Source: Pseudomonas viridiflava (lineage in GTDB: Bacteria > Pseudomonadota > Gammaproteobacteria > Pseudomonadales > Pseudomonadaceae). Taken from it: 64,000 nt of DNA. Location of the stretch: assembly GCF_900573885.1 (NCBI RefSeq), contig NZ_UPSE01000161.1, positions 248,001 to 312,000 of the forward strand, read 5' to 3'. Under the pieces are notes generated by a model. It was not told the DNA's origin and made no database searches. It worked only from the letters and a program-made list of their open reading frames with translations. Positions 49,101 to 61,100 of the stretch are shown here, piece after piece. Positions within the stretch are counted from its first letter, which is position 1. Each line of letters begins with the position of its first letter. Made by a program: the position numbers and the translations under genes.

Positions 49101-52100
49101 CGGAGCTGGTGAGCATTTCGCCGCGTCAGGCGAGCTGGCGCGGCGGCACTGAAATCAGCCTGAGCGGCCACGACTTCAGCACCAGCGCCACTATCGAAGT
49201 GGGCGGCCAGCGTGTGGCGGCCGGCGACATTCTGTACCGCGACGACAGCCTTATTCGCTTCCGCCTGCCGGGTCTGCTGGCCAGTCCGGACAGCAACCGG
49301 CCGGTGGGCGTGCGCCTGCAACAAGGCCAGCAGTCGCTGTTCCGGGGCGCGGCAATTACCTATGTGGCCGATCCGCGTATCGACCAGGTTGGCCTGTACG
49401 ACCGCCTGAGCGGCAGCCTGGCGGCGCAGAGCAAACGCTTTATCTACAACGCCGGCGAAGTGATTGGCGTACAAGGTCGCGGCTTCGGCGAAGCCACGGT
49501 GGTGCGCGTGAATGGTCGGCAGATCGCCCAGGTGCGCCTGGAACGTGCGGACCTGCTGAGCTTCAGCGTGCCGCAAGATCACCTGGGCCCGCTGCTGGTA
49601 GAAGTCAGCAACCTCGGCTTTGCCGGTGACGTGGCCAGTGACGCGAGCCTGCGCATCGAATTGCCGGTACAAAAACAACTGAACAACGTGGCGTTCTACC
49701 GCCGCGCTGGCGACCTGTTGCTCACCGCCAATGGCCGTGACGTGCAGCTTTCCAGCCTGCGCGATGGCAGCACGCCGCAGCTACTGGCCAAGTGGCAAGC
49801 CGCTGGCGACCTGCGCGATATCGCCCTGAGCGACACCTACGCCGCGCTGCTGGGCAGCAACGCGCAGGTGCAGGTGTTCGACCTCAGCAACCTGTACGCG
49901 CCACAAGCGCTGCCGGCGTTGACCAACACCCGTCAGATAGATTTCCAGAGCGTGCGCCTGGCCGCCGATGTGCTGCTACTTAAAGCCGGCAACCGCGTAT
50001 TCCAGGGCCAGGTGCAAGGGCCGGAACTGCGCGAGCTGACGCTGGAAAATCCGGCGGGCCTGGTGGATATCGCCCTCGATTCGCGCGCCGCTTACCTGCT
50101 CTTCGGCGACCGTCTGGAAGTGCGCAGCGCCCGTGACGGCAGCCAGTTGCTTGGCACCCACAGCCATGGCCTGAGCACCGTCAAACGTCTGTGGCTGGAT
50201 GGCAGCCGCGTCTACCTGCAAGGCGGCGACACCCTGCAAGTGCTGCAACGCGCGGCGCTGTTGCGCGGCCGTGGCGAGCCGGTGCTCGGCGAATTCGACC
50301 TGCCGAGCCGTGTCAGCCAACTGACGGCACAAGGCGAGCTGCTGGCCTGGCTGGACGCTGGCCGCGTACAAGTGTTCGACCTCGATCTCGACGCCCAGCG
50401 TCAGCTCAGCGCCCGTGAAGTGGCGAGCCTGGCAGTCGGCAGCACGGAAGTCGGCAGCCTGGCGCAGCTGGAATTGCACGGCGACCTGCTGGAATGGCGC
50501 AACGCCGGCAACTACCTGAACGCCGCCATCCCGCTGAACAATACCTGGGCGCTGAACCCGGACACCCTGGCCGTTGCCGATGAACCGGTGGGCCTGCGCT
50601 TTACCGGCGCCGACTACGCCTGGCGCGAAGCACAACTGGCCGTTACCGGTCTGACCGGCGACACCGTGGCCACCAGCACCCAAGTGCTGGGCCGTGAACT
50701 GCGCGCTATCAGCCAACAAGCGGCTTACCAGCCGGCTGGCCTGTACCGTCTGCAAGTGAGCCAGGCGCCGCTGGATTGGCTCAAAGGCGCTGAAGTGCAC
50801 ATCGACCTGCCGTGGCTGGTGGATGCCGTGGACTTCTTCGGCGCCGCGCAAGTGCGCCTCGATGGCCTGCAACCGAACCGCAGCGTTACCGGCGTGGCCC
50901 GTACCTACGTGTTGCGCGGCCGTCAGCTGAACCTGATCGACGAACTGCAAGTGGGTGAGCGCGTGCTCGGCCGCGAGCAGCTGCAAGTGAACGCAGCTGG
51001 CGACCAGTTGAGCTTCAGCCTGCAAATGGACCAGGCCGGTCTGTACAGCGTGAACGTACGCTTCGGCCAGCAGCGCGCGGTATTGCCGACGGCGTTGTCA
51101 GTGGTCACGCCGCTGGCCATCGACAGCGTGGTGTCGGCACATGTGCAGGGCCAGGTCATTAGCGATGCCGGCGGCACGCCGATTACCGTGCAGGCTCAGG
51201 GCCTCTCGGAAGGCTTGAGCCTGCACTGGTTCCCGGCCGGCCAAGGCATCATTCCAGGCGCCAGCAACAAGGTGCCGTTCACCCTCGGCGACAACGTACT
51301 GACCTTCGTCACCCCGCGCAGCCAGCCGGGCTGGCAATACCAGATTGCCGTGGTGCGCGAAGCCAGCGGCGAGCGCGTGGACAGCGTTGCCAGCCAATGG
51401 CTGAGCGCCATCGACGACACCGCACCAAGCGTGCGCCTGATCAGCGCCCTGGGTGCCTCGCAAGCGCTGGTGCTGGAGGCCGACGAGCCGCTGAGCGTGC
51501 AGGGCTTCAGCGTCAGCAAAGTGTTCAAGGACTACGACACCCACGCGCAGCCAAGCGAAGACATCAGCAGCCGCTTTGGTGCCGTGATTCGTCAGGGCAA
51601 TCGCCTGGAATTGCGCCTGCGCGCCGACGCCGTGCTGGAAGCCAACGCCCTCTATCAAGTGACCCTGACCGGCGTTCGCGACGCTGCCGGCAACGTGGCG
51701 CGCGACAACACCCTGATTCAGGCCGGCACCTACAGCGGCAGCTACCAGGCCGAAGACCGCCTGGCGCCGCGTCAGGATTCGCTGGCCGTGAACATTGGCG
51801 GCCAGCCGCTGACCGCCGCTACTCAACTGAAACTCGGCAGCCGGTACGCCTTGAGCGTGAGCGCCGTGGACAACGTGCAGGCCAGCGACAAGCTGGGCTT
51901 TGCCTATCGCGTGTCGGCGGACGGTGGCCAGACCTGGAAAACGGACTGGATCAACATCCAGAAAGGCCAGTTCACCCTCGACATTCAAGGCCAATACCAA
52001 GGCTTTGCCCTGCTGCTGCGCGCCAGCGACGGCCGCAACACCAGCGAGCGCCGCTTCGATGCGCAAGTGAGCGCGCCCGACCTCACCCTCGGCCAGTTCA

Positions 52101-55100
52101 GCACCGTGCCGACGCCGGTTGAAGAAAGCACGCCAGCCGACCTGCGCTTCCAGATTGTGGGCGACCTGGACCTGGTACGCAGCGCCGAAATTCGCGTGCG
52201 CGACGGCCGTTACGCCGCCGCCAGCTTCGACCGCAGCACCGGTTTGGTCAGCCTCAACTACCTGCACCCACGCTTGAGCGAACTGCCAGGCGCACCAAAA
52301 GACCAAGCCAGCCTCACCGCCGAACTGCGCGTGGGCTTTGGCCTCACCGGCCAGGAAAGCTACCGCTACTTCCCGGTTAGTTACGACTTGCTGAGCGACC
52401 GCACGCCACCGCAGCTGTCGATCATCGCCCCGCTGGATGGCGAGTTCGTGCCGCGTGGTGAAGTGACCGAGGTGCTGTTGCGCAGCTACGACCGTTACGG
52501 CATCGACCACGTTGAAGCGTGTATCAACAGCCAGGCGCCGGACGTATTCAGCGATGCAGCCGCCTGCCAGCGCCTCACCGACCCGAACCGTCTGCGAGTG
52601 CCGGTGGCCAGCGATGCCACGCCGCCGCTGCGCATCGTCGCCCGCGCCATCGACCTCAACGGCCTGGCCAGCGCGCCGGCTACCGTCACGCTGCAACCGT
52701 ATGACAGCCAGACCGGCGCGCCGGAACTGGGCTTCCTGGTGCCCGCCGACGGCCAGCACGTGCAAGCCGGCGAAACCGTGCCGGTGCGTGTGCGGCTACG
52801 CAAACTGGAACAGGCCAACCTGTATCTCGACATCGCTGGCGATCCCCAGCACGCCGGTAACCCGGCCCCGCGCAGCCTCAGCCGCACGGCTGCGGGCGAC
52901 GAAGTGATCGAGCTCAGCGTACCGATGCCAGCCGTGGCCGCCGATGGTGTGCTGGTGCTGCGTCTGCAAGCCACCTGGCAGGGTCAAACGCTGCGTAGCC
53001 AACGCATTCTCAACCTGCATGCCGACACCGGTATCAGCGAAGATATTGGCGTCGAGCTGCAACCGTCCGCCACCTTGCTGGCCGGCTCGCAGCTGTGGCT
53101 GCACGTGCCGCCGCCGGCGACCATGGGCGACTTCAACAGCGCCTCGCAGCTGAACCTGTTCGACCCAAGCGACGCCACTAACGCGGCTGTGTTGCCGTTC
53201 AGCACTGCGCGTCAGGTTTGGAACAGCCGCCTGCAAGGCACCGCACTGCGCCTGGACGCCGTGCTGCGTGACCGTTCCGGCCACGAGAAAAACGCCAGCC
53301 GCAGCCTGGAAAAACTTGCCTACCTGCAAGCCGAAAGCCGTCGCGACGCCATCGACACCGGCTACCGCGCCAGCTTCCTGACCGCCTTGCCAGGCCACGC
53401 CGAAGGCGCGGTGTGGGCGGAAAACCAGCAGCGCGACGGTTACCGCATTCGCACCCTCGACGGCCTGGTGGAGAGTCGCGACAGCGGCCAGATTCGCCAG
53501 CTCACCTACACCGGCGCGTTGCTCGCCGCTCAGGTACGCCGCGACGGTCAGGATTACCTGCGCGTCTGGCGCTGGCAGGCCAACGCCTGGCAAACCGGCA
53601 CCGAGCAAGCCATTGCCGGCACTCTGCTGGGCGGCAGCGGCGACTTGCTGTTTGTCCGTCATGGTCAGCAAGTGGGCGCCTATGCGGCAGGCAGTGCCGG
53701 CTTCGCCGATGTGATTGGTGTGAGCTTCAGCGATGAAATTCGCCAGGTGCAGGTCGACGGCCAGCGCCTGGTGGTGCTTACCAATAAAGGCCTGGAATGG
53801 CTGCAACTGGACGACAGCAGCCTGCCGCAACTGGTACGCAGCGCCCGTGTTGCGCTGGCCGACCGCATCGGCTTCGCCTTGCAAGGCGAGCGCCTGCTGA
53901 GCTGGACCGCCACGCAAATCAGCAGTCAGACCGTCAGCGGCGACACGCTCGGCGCGGCCACCGTATTGCCGGTGGGCGGCGCGGTCAGCCAAGCGCTATT
54001 CGACGGCGAAGTGAGCTGGCTGAACGTGCGCGAAGATCTCTACGGCAATGCCTGGCAAGCCTGGCGCGGCACCGAGCGCGTCGGCGCCTTGAGCAACGAA
54101 CGCGAGGCCATGGCGTTTGTGGCCGGCCGCCTGATTTCCCTGCAGCAGCGCGACGACGTGCAACAACTGGTAGTCGAACCGCTGGCCGTCGCCGCACCGA
54201 CGCGCGCCGCACTCACTGCCCAGGCCGTGCGCCTGCCGTTCGGCGTGCTGGTCGGTGGGTTGCCGACCGCTGCCGAGGCGGCGCTGGGCGGCGCCGATAT
54301 CAGTTTCCGCGACAGCCAGGGCCAGGTGCTGGCGGCGCAGCCGTACCTGTATCAAGGCGAGCTGGACAGCTACCTGGCGCAACCGTTTGCCAAGGGCCGC
54401 GCCTGGATCGTGGCGAGTAGCGCCACCCAGCTCCAGCTGAACCTCAACGACCACGCCGGCAACCAGCAGCTCGACCTGACTGTGGCCGCCAACACCGCCC
54501 AAACTGCCAGCCTTAGCCCGGACGATGGTGCGATGCTCACAGCCGGCGCCCGCCTGCCAATCGCCGCGCATTTTGCAGCCGGCAGCGACGGTTCCGCGTC
54601 CGGCCTGAGCGCCAACGGCGAAGCACAACGCGCCGTCACCGGCCTGCGCCACAGCTTTCATTGGCTAAGCCTGCCGAGCACCGACAGCGCCAGCCTGCAA
54701 TGGCAAGACGCCGCCGGTAGCCGCGCCGTCAATCTGCTCACCCAAGCCAACCAGCCGGGCGCCAGCCTGACCCTGAGCGGCGCGGGCAATAACCAGATAT
54801 TCGCTGAAGGCAGCACGCTCAACCTCGGCTACCAAGTGGGTGAAGTGCCGGCGTGGGTCGAGGTGCAACTGCTCAGCTTCAACGGCCAGCCGCTGCAACG
54901 CCTGCTGATCGCCGGGCAGCAAGGCCAGTTCAGCCTGCGTCTGCCGCAAGTCAGCGTGCAGGAAAGCTTCAGCCTGCGCGCCCGTGCCTACTTCGCTGGC
55001 GACTTCCACTTCAGCGAGCAGCAACTGAACCTGCGCGTGGCACCGGCCCAGCAATTGCCGCAACCGGCTCTGAGCGGCCTGCCAAGCGTGCTGTACGCCG

Positions 55101-58100
55101 GCAGCCAGCTCGACCTGCGTCTGACCGGCGTGGACGCCGCCCGTTATCGCCTGAGCCTGGAAGCCCTCAACGGCAGCGACCAGTTGCTCGCCAGTGGCAG
55201 TGACAGCCTCAGCCTGCGCCTGCCTGCCGGCCTGAAAGAGCTGCGCGTGCGCGCGCTGATCAACGACGAACTGGGCAACCAGCAAGAACAGCGCTGGAGC
55301 GCGCCGGTGATCGACGCCTGGCACCTGCAAAGCGATGCCGTGCGCGTACCGTTCGACGTGCTGCTGCCACAAGTGGGTGGCCACTGGCTGGCCCGTGGCG
55401 CCGAGCTGCATGATGCGCAAGGCCTGCGTCAGCGCCTGAACGGCGACATCGCCGCCATGGATTACCTGCAGCAGTACCTGCTGCTCAGCGTTAAAGGCTT
55501 CGGTCTGACCCTGCTCGACCCAAGCGAGGGCTTGCAGACCGCCGGCACCGTCGCTGTCGCTGCGCCGCTTCAACACCTGGCCGTGCAGGGCGAACGCATT
55601 CTCGCTGCCAGCGCGCGTGATCTGTACTGGTTCGACGCCCTCGGCAACCAGCTGAAAGCTGCCGGCACCCAAACCGTCGGCGCCGAAGTGCGTGGCCTGC
55701 TCGCCGATGGCGACGGCTTCCTGGTGCTCACCAGCGGCCAACTGCTGCGCCTGTCCGCCAGCGGCCAGACCCTCGCCACCTTTACCGGCGAAGGCCTGCT
55801 TAATGTGGTGCGCGCCGGTGACTACCTGCAGGTGCTGGATAACGCCGGCCGCCTGTGGCGCCTGGACGCCAGCCTGAAAGGCAGCGCCACACAGATCGGC
55901 GCGGGTGCCAAGCGCCTGTTCGCTCTGCCAGGTCAGGTGCTGGCGCTGTCGCCGCAACGCATTCAACTGATCGACACCGCCACCCAACAGCGCGTCGGCA
56001 ACTGGTCGCTGGTGGCCGCCTCGGTCGACGCCGCGCAGTGGGCCGGCGGCAAGCTGTGGCTCGGCGGCAGCGAAGGCCAAGTGCTGAACCCGGTTCGCGG
56101 CAGCGACGGTTTCGTTAGCCTGTATGACAGCCGCAGCGCCACCACGCCAACCCGAGGCAGCGTTGAAAGCCTGGCCCTGCGTGACGGTCAGCTGCTGGTG
56201 GCCGCCGATAACTTCGGCGCCCAGGTGTTGCGTCAGGACGCTGCCGGCACCTGGCAATCCACCCTCTACCCGGAAACCGCCTTCACCCGCGCCGCCAGCA
56301 AAGTGGCAGCCGCCGGCAACACCTGGTTTGTGCTGCAAGACCAGCAGCAACAAGTGCAAGCCCTGAACCGCAGCACCCTGGCCGCGCGCACCGTGTTCAC
56401 CGGCATTGCCGCCAGCGACCTGGCGGTGTCCAGCGATTACCTGATCGTCGCCAGCGGTGGCAGCCTGCAACTGGCGTCCCTGAGCAATCTGGACAGCAAG
56501 CGCAGCCTGTCGATCACCGCTCAAGAGAACCTGCGTCAGCTTTCCGCCCGGGGCCAACAAGCCGCCGTGCTCAGCGAAAGCGGCCGCGTATTCCTCGTCG
56601 ACCTGCGCAGCGACGCGCAGCAGCCAGTGAGTGAACTGAGCGGGCAACTGGGCGGCGAAGTGCGTCAGTTGGCGTTCAATGGCGACACCCTGTTCTACCT
56701 GCTCGGCGACAGCGCCTGGCGCTACGACCTGCGCAGTCAGCAACGCAGCCAACTGCTGACCGGCGCCACCGTCAGCCAGCTGTACCTGGGCGGCAACCTG
56801 CTGTGGCTGGAACAACCGCAAACCCAAGGTGTGCGCCTGGATGCGGTCGAGCCAGGCAGCGGTTCGGTCGTTCCCAACAGCCGCTTGATGCTGGCCCAGC
56901 GCACCAGCGCCCTGAGCGTGGAAAACAACCGCCTGGCCGTCGGTCAGGGCACACAGGGCGTGCAGGTATTCGAGCTGCCATACGGCCTGGGCGCTGCCGA
57001 TGCCGCCGTCCTGTCGCCACTGGCCAGCAGCCGCCTGACCCCGGCGCAAGCGCTGCCAATCGGCCTGAACACCGAGGCCCTGCGTGGCGCCGCCTTCAGC
57101 ATCAACGGCCAGCCAGTGGGCGCGCTCAAACAAGGCCTGACCACCACCAGCCTGCGCCTGCCCGCCAGCCTGCCGGGCGGCCAAGGCTTTGCCCTGACCC
57201 TGCGCACCGAAGACGTCTACGGCGTGCTGCGTGAATCCACCGCCCGCGACCTGTTCCTGATGCCAGGCGACGGCGTGGCCAACCCGTTCAGCGTCAGCCT
57301 CACCGCCGACGAACATTCCTGGCTGCCGCTGCCATTGGCCGTCAGCGCACAAATCACCGGCAGCCAACAGCCGCTGGCGCAAGTGGAATTCCTGCTCTCG
57401 GCCAACGTCAATGGCCCATGGCAACGCGTGGCCGTGCGCAAAGCGGAACCGTTCCAGGCCAGTGTGGCGTTGGACACCAGCTTCAGCGGCCAGTACCTCA
57501 AAGCCCGCGCCGTCGACGTATTCGGCAACAGCGCCGAGTCGGCGGCCAAACGCTTCTACCGCCACCAAGACAACAAAGCGCCGACCGTAACCCTGAGCTA
57601 CGAAGGCAGCGCCGTCTTTATCGACAGCAAGAAAGCCGTGCGTGGCTACCCGTTCACCGTCAAAGCGCAAATGGCCGACACCGACGGCGCCCTCGACAAA
57701 GCCACCCTGCTGCGCAACGGCCAGGTTGTGGCCGTGGCCTTCGGCAAAAACCAGCTCACCTACCAGGACGCCGCCAGCGCCGTGGGCGAGCAGGTGTACA
57801 ACATCGAAGTGCGCGATCAGGCGGGCAATGCCAGCAGTGCCGAGTTGCGGGTGACGGTGATTGAGGATGCCTTCCCTGAAGTGACTGATCCGGTTCTGCC
57901 TGGGGAAATCATCGAACGCAGCACCTTTAACGTGCAGCTGTCGGCCAAGGATGACGTCGGCCTGAAAGCGGTGGACCTGGTTTGGAATGGTTTTACCGAT
58001 CATTACGATGTCAGTGGTCTGGCCATTAGCGGTCGCACCTTCAGCGTGCAGGACAAACGCACCGAGCGCGTCGCCACGGCCACCAACCTGCCGTTCAAAG

Positions 58101-61100
58101 TCGTGGTGACCGACAGCCGCGGGCAGATGAGCGAGTCGTCAAAACTGCTGCGTGTGGTGCGCGATCAGGTTCCCAATGTCCAGGCGCTGCAAGTGAGCCT
58201 GCCGGCCCGTGGTGTTTACGGCGGGTTAGTGCGTTTGAACCTGGGCAATCTCAACGCCATCGACGACACCCCCGGCCTGGCCCTGCGCGTGGTGCAGCGG
58301 ATTGGCGACGTGCGTCAGGAACTGTTCAGTTGCACGCGTGGCAGCAACGGCAATTTCCGTTGTGCCAATGGCGAATACGGGGATGGCTATGCCCGCGACC
58401 TGCGCATGCCGGATATCGCGCTGCCAGAGGACAAATTCCGTGTTCAGGTGGAGCTGACTGACCGTATTGGCCAGCAGGTGCATAGCCAGGACTACAGCGT
58501 GGCCTTGACCCAGGCACCGAACCTGGTGAGTTTTGCCGCCGTATTGCCTAGCGATAACGCGGCCAGCGTGGCTGTGGAAAGCCAGCCTGTCTACCGCGTC
58601 AAAGTGCAGGACGCCGCGGCCCGCGCAGTGCCGGACCAGCCGGTGCAATGGCGCCTGCGTCGCCTCAGTGACGGTTACGTGGAAAACCTCGGCACCAGCC
58701 CGACCGATGGCGGTGGTTCTGCCAGCCTGACCCTGAATACAAGCCGGATCGTCGGTGACTACCAACTTTGGGCCGACCTGCCGCAGTTCAGTCAGATCGC
58801 CCGTGCCGAACTGAACCTCAGCGTGCAGGCCGGCCCGACTCGCCATCTGCTGCTCAGCTATCTGCCTCCCATGGCTGCTGGCAGCATCGCGAGCCTGAGC
58901 ATCCAGGCCCAGGACGCGCAATACAACACCGTTAATGTGGACCAGGCCACGCTCCTGCAACTGACCCTGCCGGCCAGTGACTTCCACGTGCTGCCAGGCA
59001 CAGGTGTGCAGATTTCCAGCACCACGGCCAACGGTCAGACCGTGGAGCAAGTGCGCGTCACCCTCAAAGACGGCCGCGGCCAATTGAATCTGCAAGCCGG
59101 GCAGAGCGTTGGCCGGTTCAGCCTACCGGTCAGCAGCAGCGGTAACCAGATTCGCTACACCTATAACAGCAGCGGCTCTACCAACACCGTCAGCGCCCTG
59201 ACCCTCGACGTGCTGCCAGCCGCAGCCAGCCACCTGCGCCTACTTAACGACCTGGGGCGCGTGCAGGCCGCCGGCGACGTATTGGTTCGTGGTGTGAAAC
59301 AGGACGTGCGCCTGCAAGTGATGCTGCAAGACCGCTTCGGCAACCGCATCAGCCAGCTCGATGGTGCAGCGGCCAACCTCAGCGTGCAGGCTCGTGTAAG
59401 CGGCGCCGCCGCCATCAATGGCCAGGCCGGCAGCGCCACGGTAGAGCTGGTGCAGGGTCAGGCCTGGCTGACGGTCAATGACGACACCTATGAAGAGGTC
59501 ACCGTCAGCCTCAGTGGCCCGGTCCAGGCGCTGCCGCAACTGAACCTCGACAGCCAGTTCCGCATCAGCTTTACCCAGCAGCCGCCGGAGATCACCCGCA
59601 GTGTGATCGAGGCCCGCCAAGAAACAGTGCTGCGTGCCTACTTCGACTATGACGAGCCGGTCCGCCTGAACAGCGGCAGTGCGATCAAGTTCCTTGAAGG
59701 CAACGCCCTGCGTGGCGGCACGGCAACCCTCAGCAGCGACGGCCGCACCTTGAGCTTCACCGGCCAGCCGGCCTTGCAACTGGGCCGCTGCTACAGCTTC
59801 GACACCAGTGATTCGGGCCTGCGTGGCATTGCCCTGAATGATGAGGTGCGCGAGCAAGGCGGTGAGCTGTGCGCGCCGCATGCCCTGTTCAACGTGGTCG
59901 GGCCTGTGAAACTGCTGGCCGGACAGTCTTACGCGGTGCCCTTGCAGCTGGCCGACACGGTGGCGTGGTGGTACGTGAGCAACGGCCGCGCGGTGCTCGG
60001 CGGTCAGAGCCTGGGCTTCGACTGGTACAGCAGTCGCTCCCTCACGGTGCCCGCCTTCTTTACCCAGCCTGTAAACACCATTCTCGATGGCGCGCGTTTG
60101 CCACTGGTGCTCAGCGCCACCTTGGGTACCAATCCGCCGCAACCGCTGGTGATGGGTAACACGCTGGAGATCCAGGTGTTCGATCCCCTTGCCGACTTCG
60201 ACGGCGACGGCCTGAGCAACAAGTTCGAGCTGGCCGCCACCGGCCTCGACCCGACGCTGCCAGACAGCAACAAGAACGGCATTGCCGATGGCCTTGAAGA
60301 CCTGGATAGCGACGGTCTGAACAATATTGAGGAGCAGAGCGCCGGGACCAAGCCGAACGTGCCTGATACCGACGGCGATGGGCTGTCCGACGGCGCCGAA
60401 GTGCGCACCCACAAGACCGATCCGTTGAAGAAAGACACCGACGGCGATGGCCTGACCGATGGTGAGGAAGTCAGCCGTATTCCGTCCTCCTCGCCGTTGA
60501 AGAAAGACACCGACGATGACGGCATCCCGGACAACGTGGAATGGGATCAGGGTCTTAACCCGAGCGACGGCAGTGACGGCGAACTGGACCTGGACGGCGA
60601 CGGCCTGAGCAACATCCGCGAAGTGCTGCTGGGTACCATGATCAAAAACCCGGACACCGATGGCGATCTGCTCAAAGACGGTTACGAAGTCGACCAACTG
60701 CACACCGACCCGCTGAAGAAAGACACCGACGGCGATGGCCTGCAGGACAACGAAGACGCGGAGCCACTGGTCAAGGACACTCAAGCACCGACCGTGACCC
60801 TGACCAACCCGGCAGCGGGTACGCAGTTGCTCAAGGGTGTGACCCTGACGGTTACAGCAGAAGCGCAGGACAACGGCCGCGTCAGAAGGGTGTCGGTACG
60901 CCTCAACGGTTCACAGGTCGCAGTGCTGACCAGCAAGCCGTTCACCTACTCGATGACCGTGCCAAGCACCGTGGACAGCCTGCGCCTGGAAGTGTTGGCC
61001 ACAGACACCAACAACAACCAGGGCTCCAGCGGCGAGCAGACCTTTGCTGTGATCAGCGATCCGCTGACCACTGTGGTCGGGCGCGTCGTCGATAGCGGTG

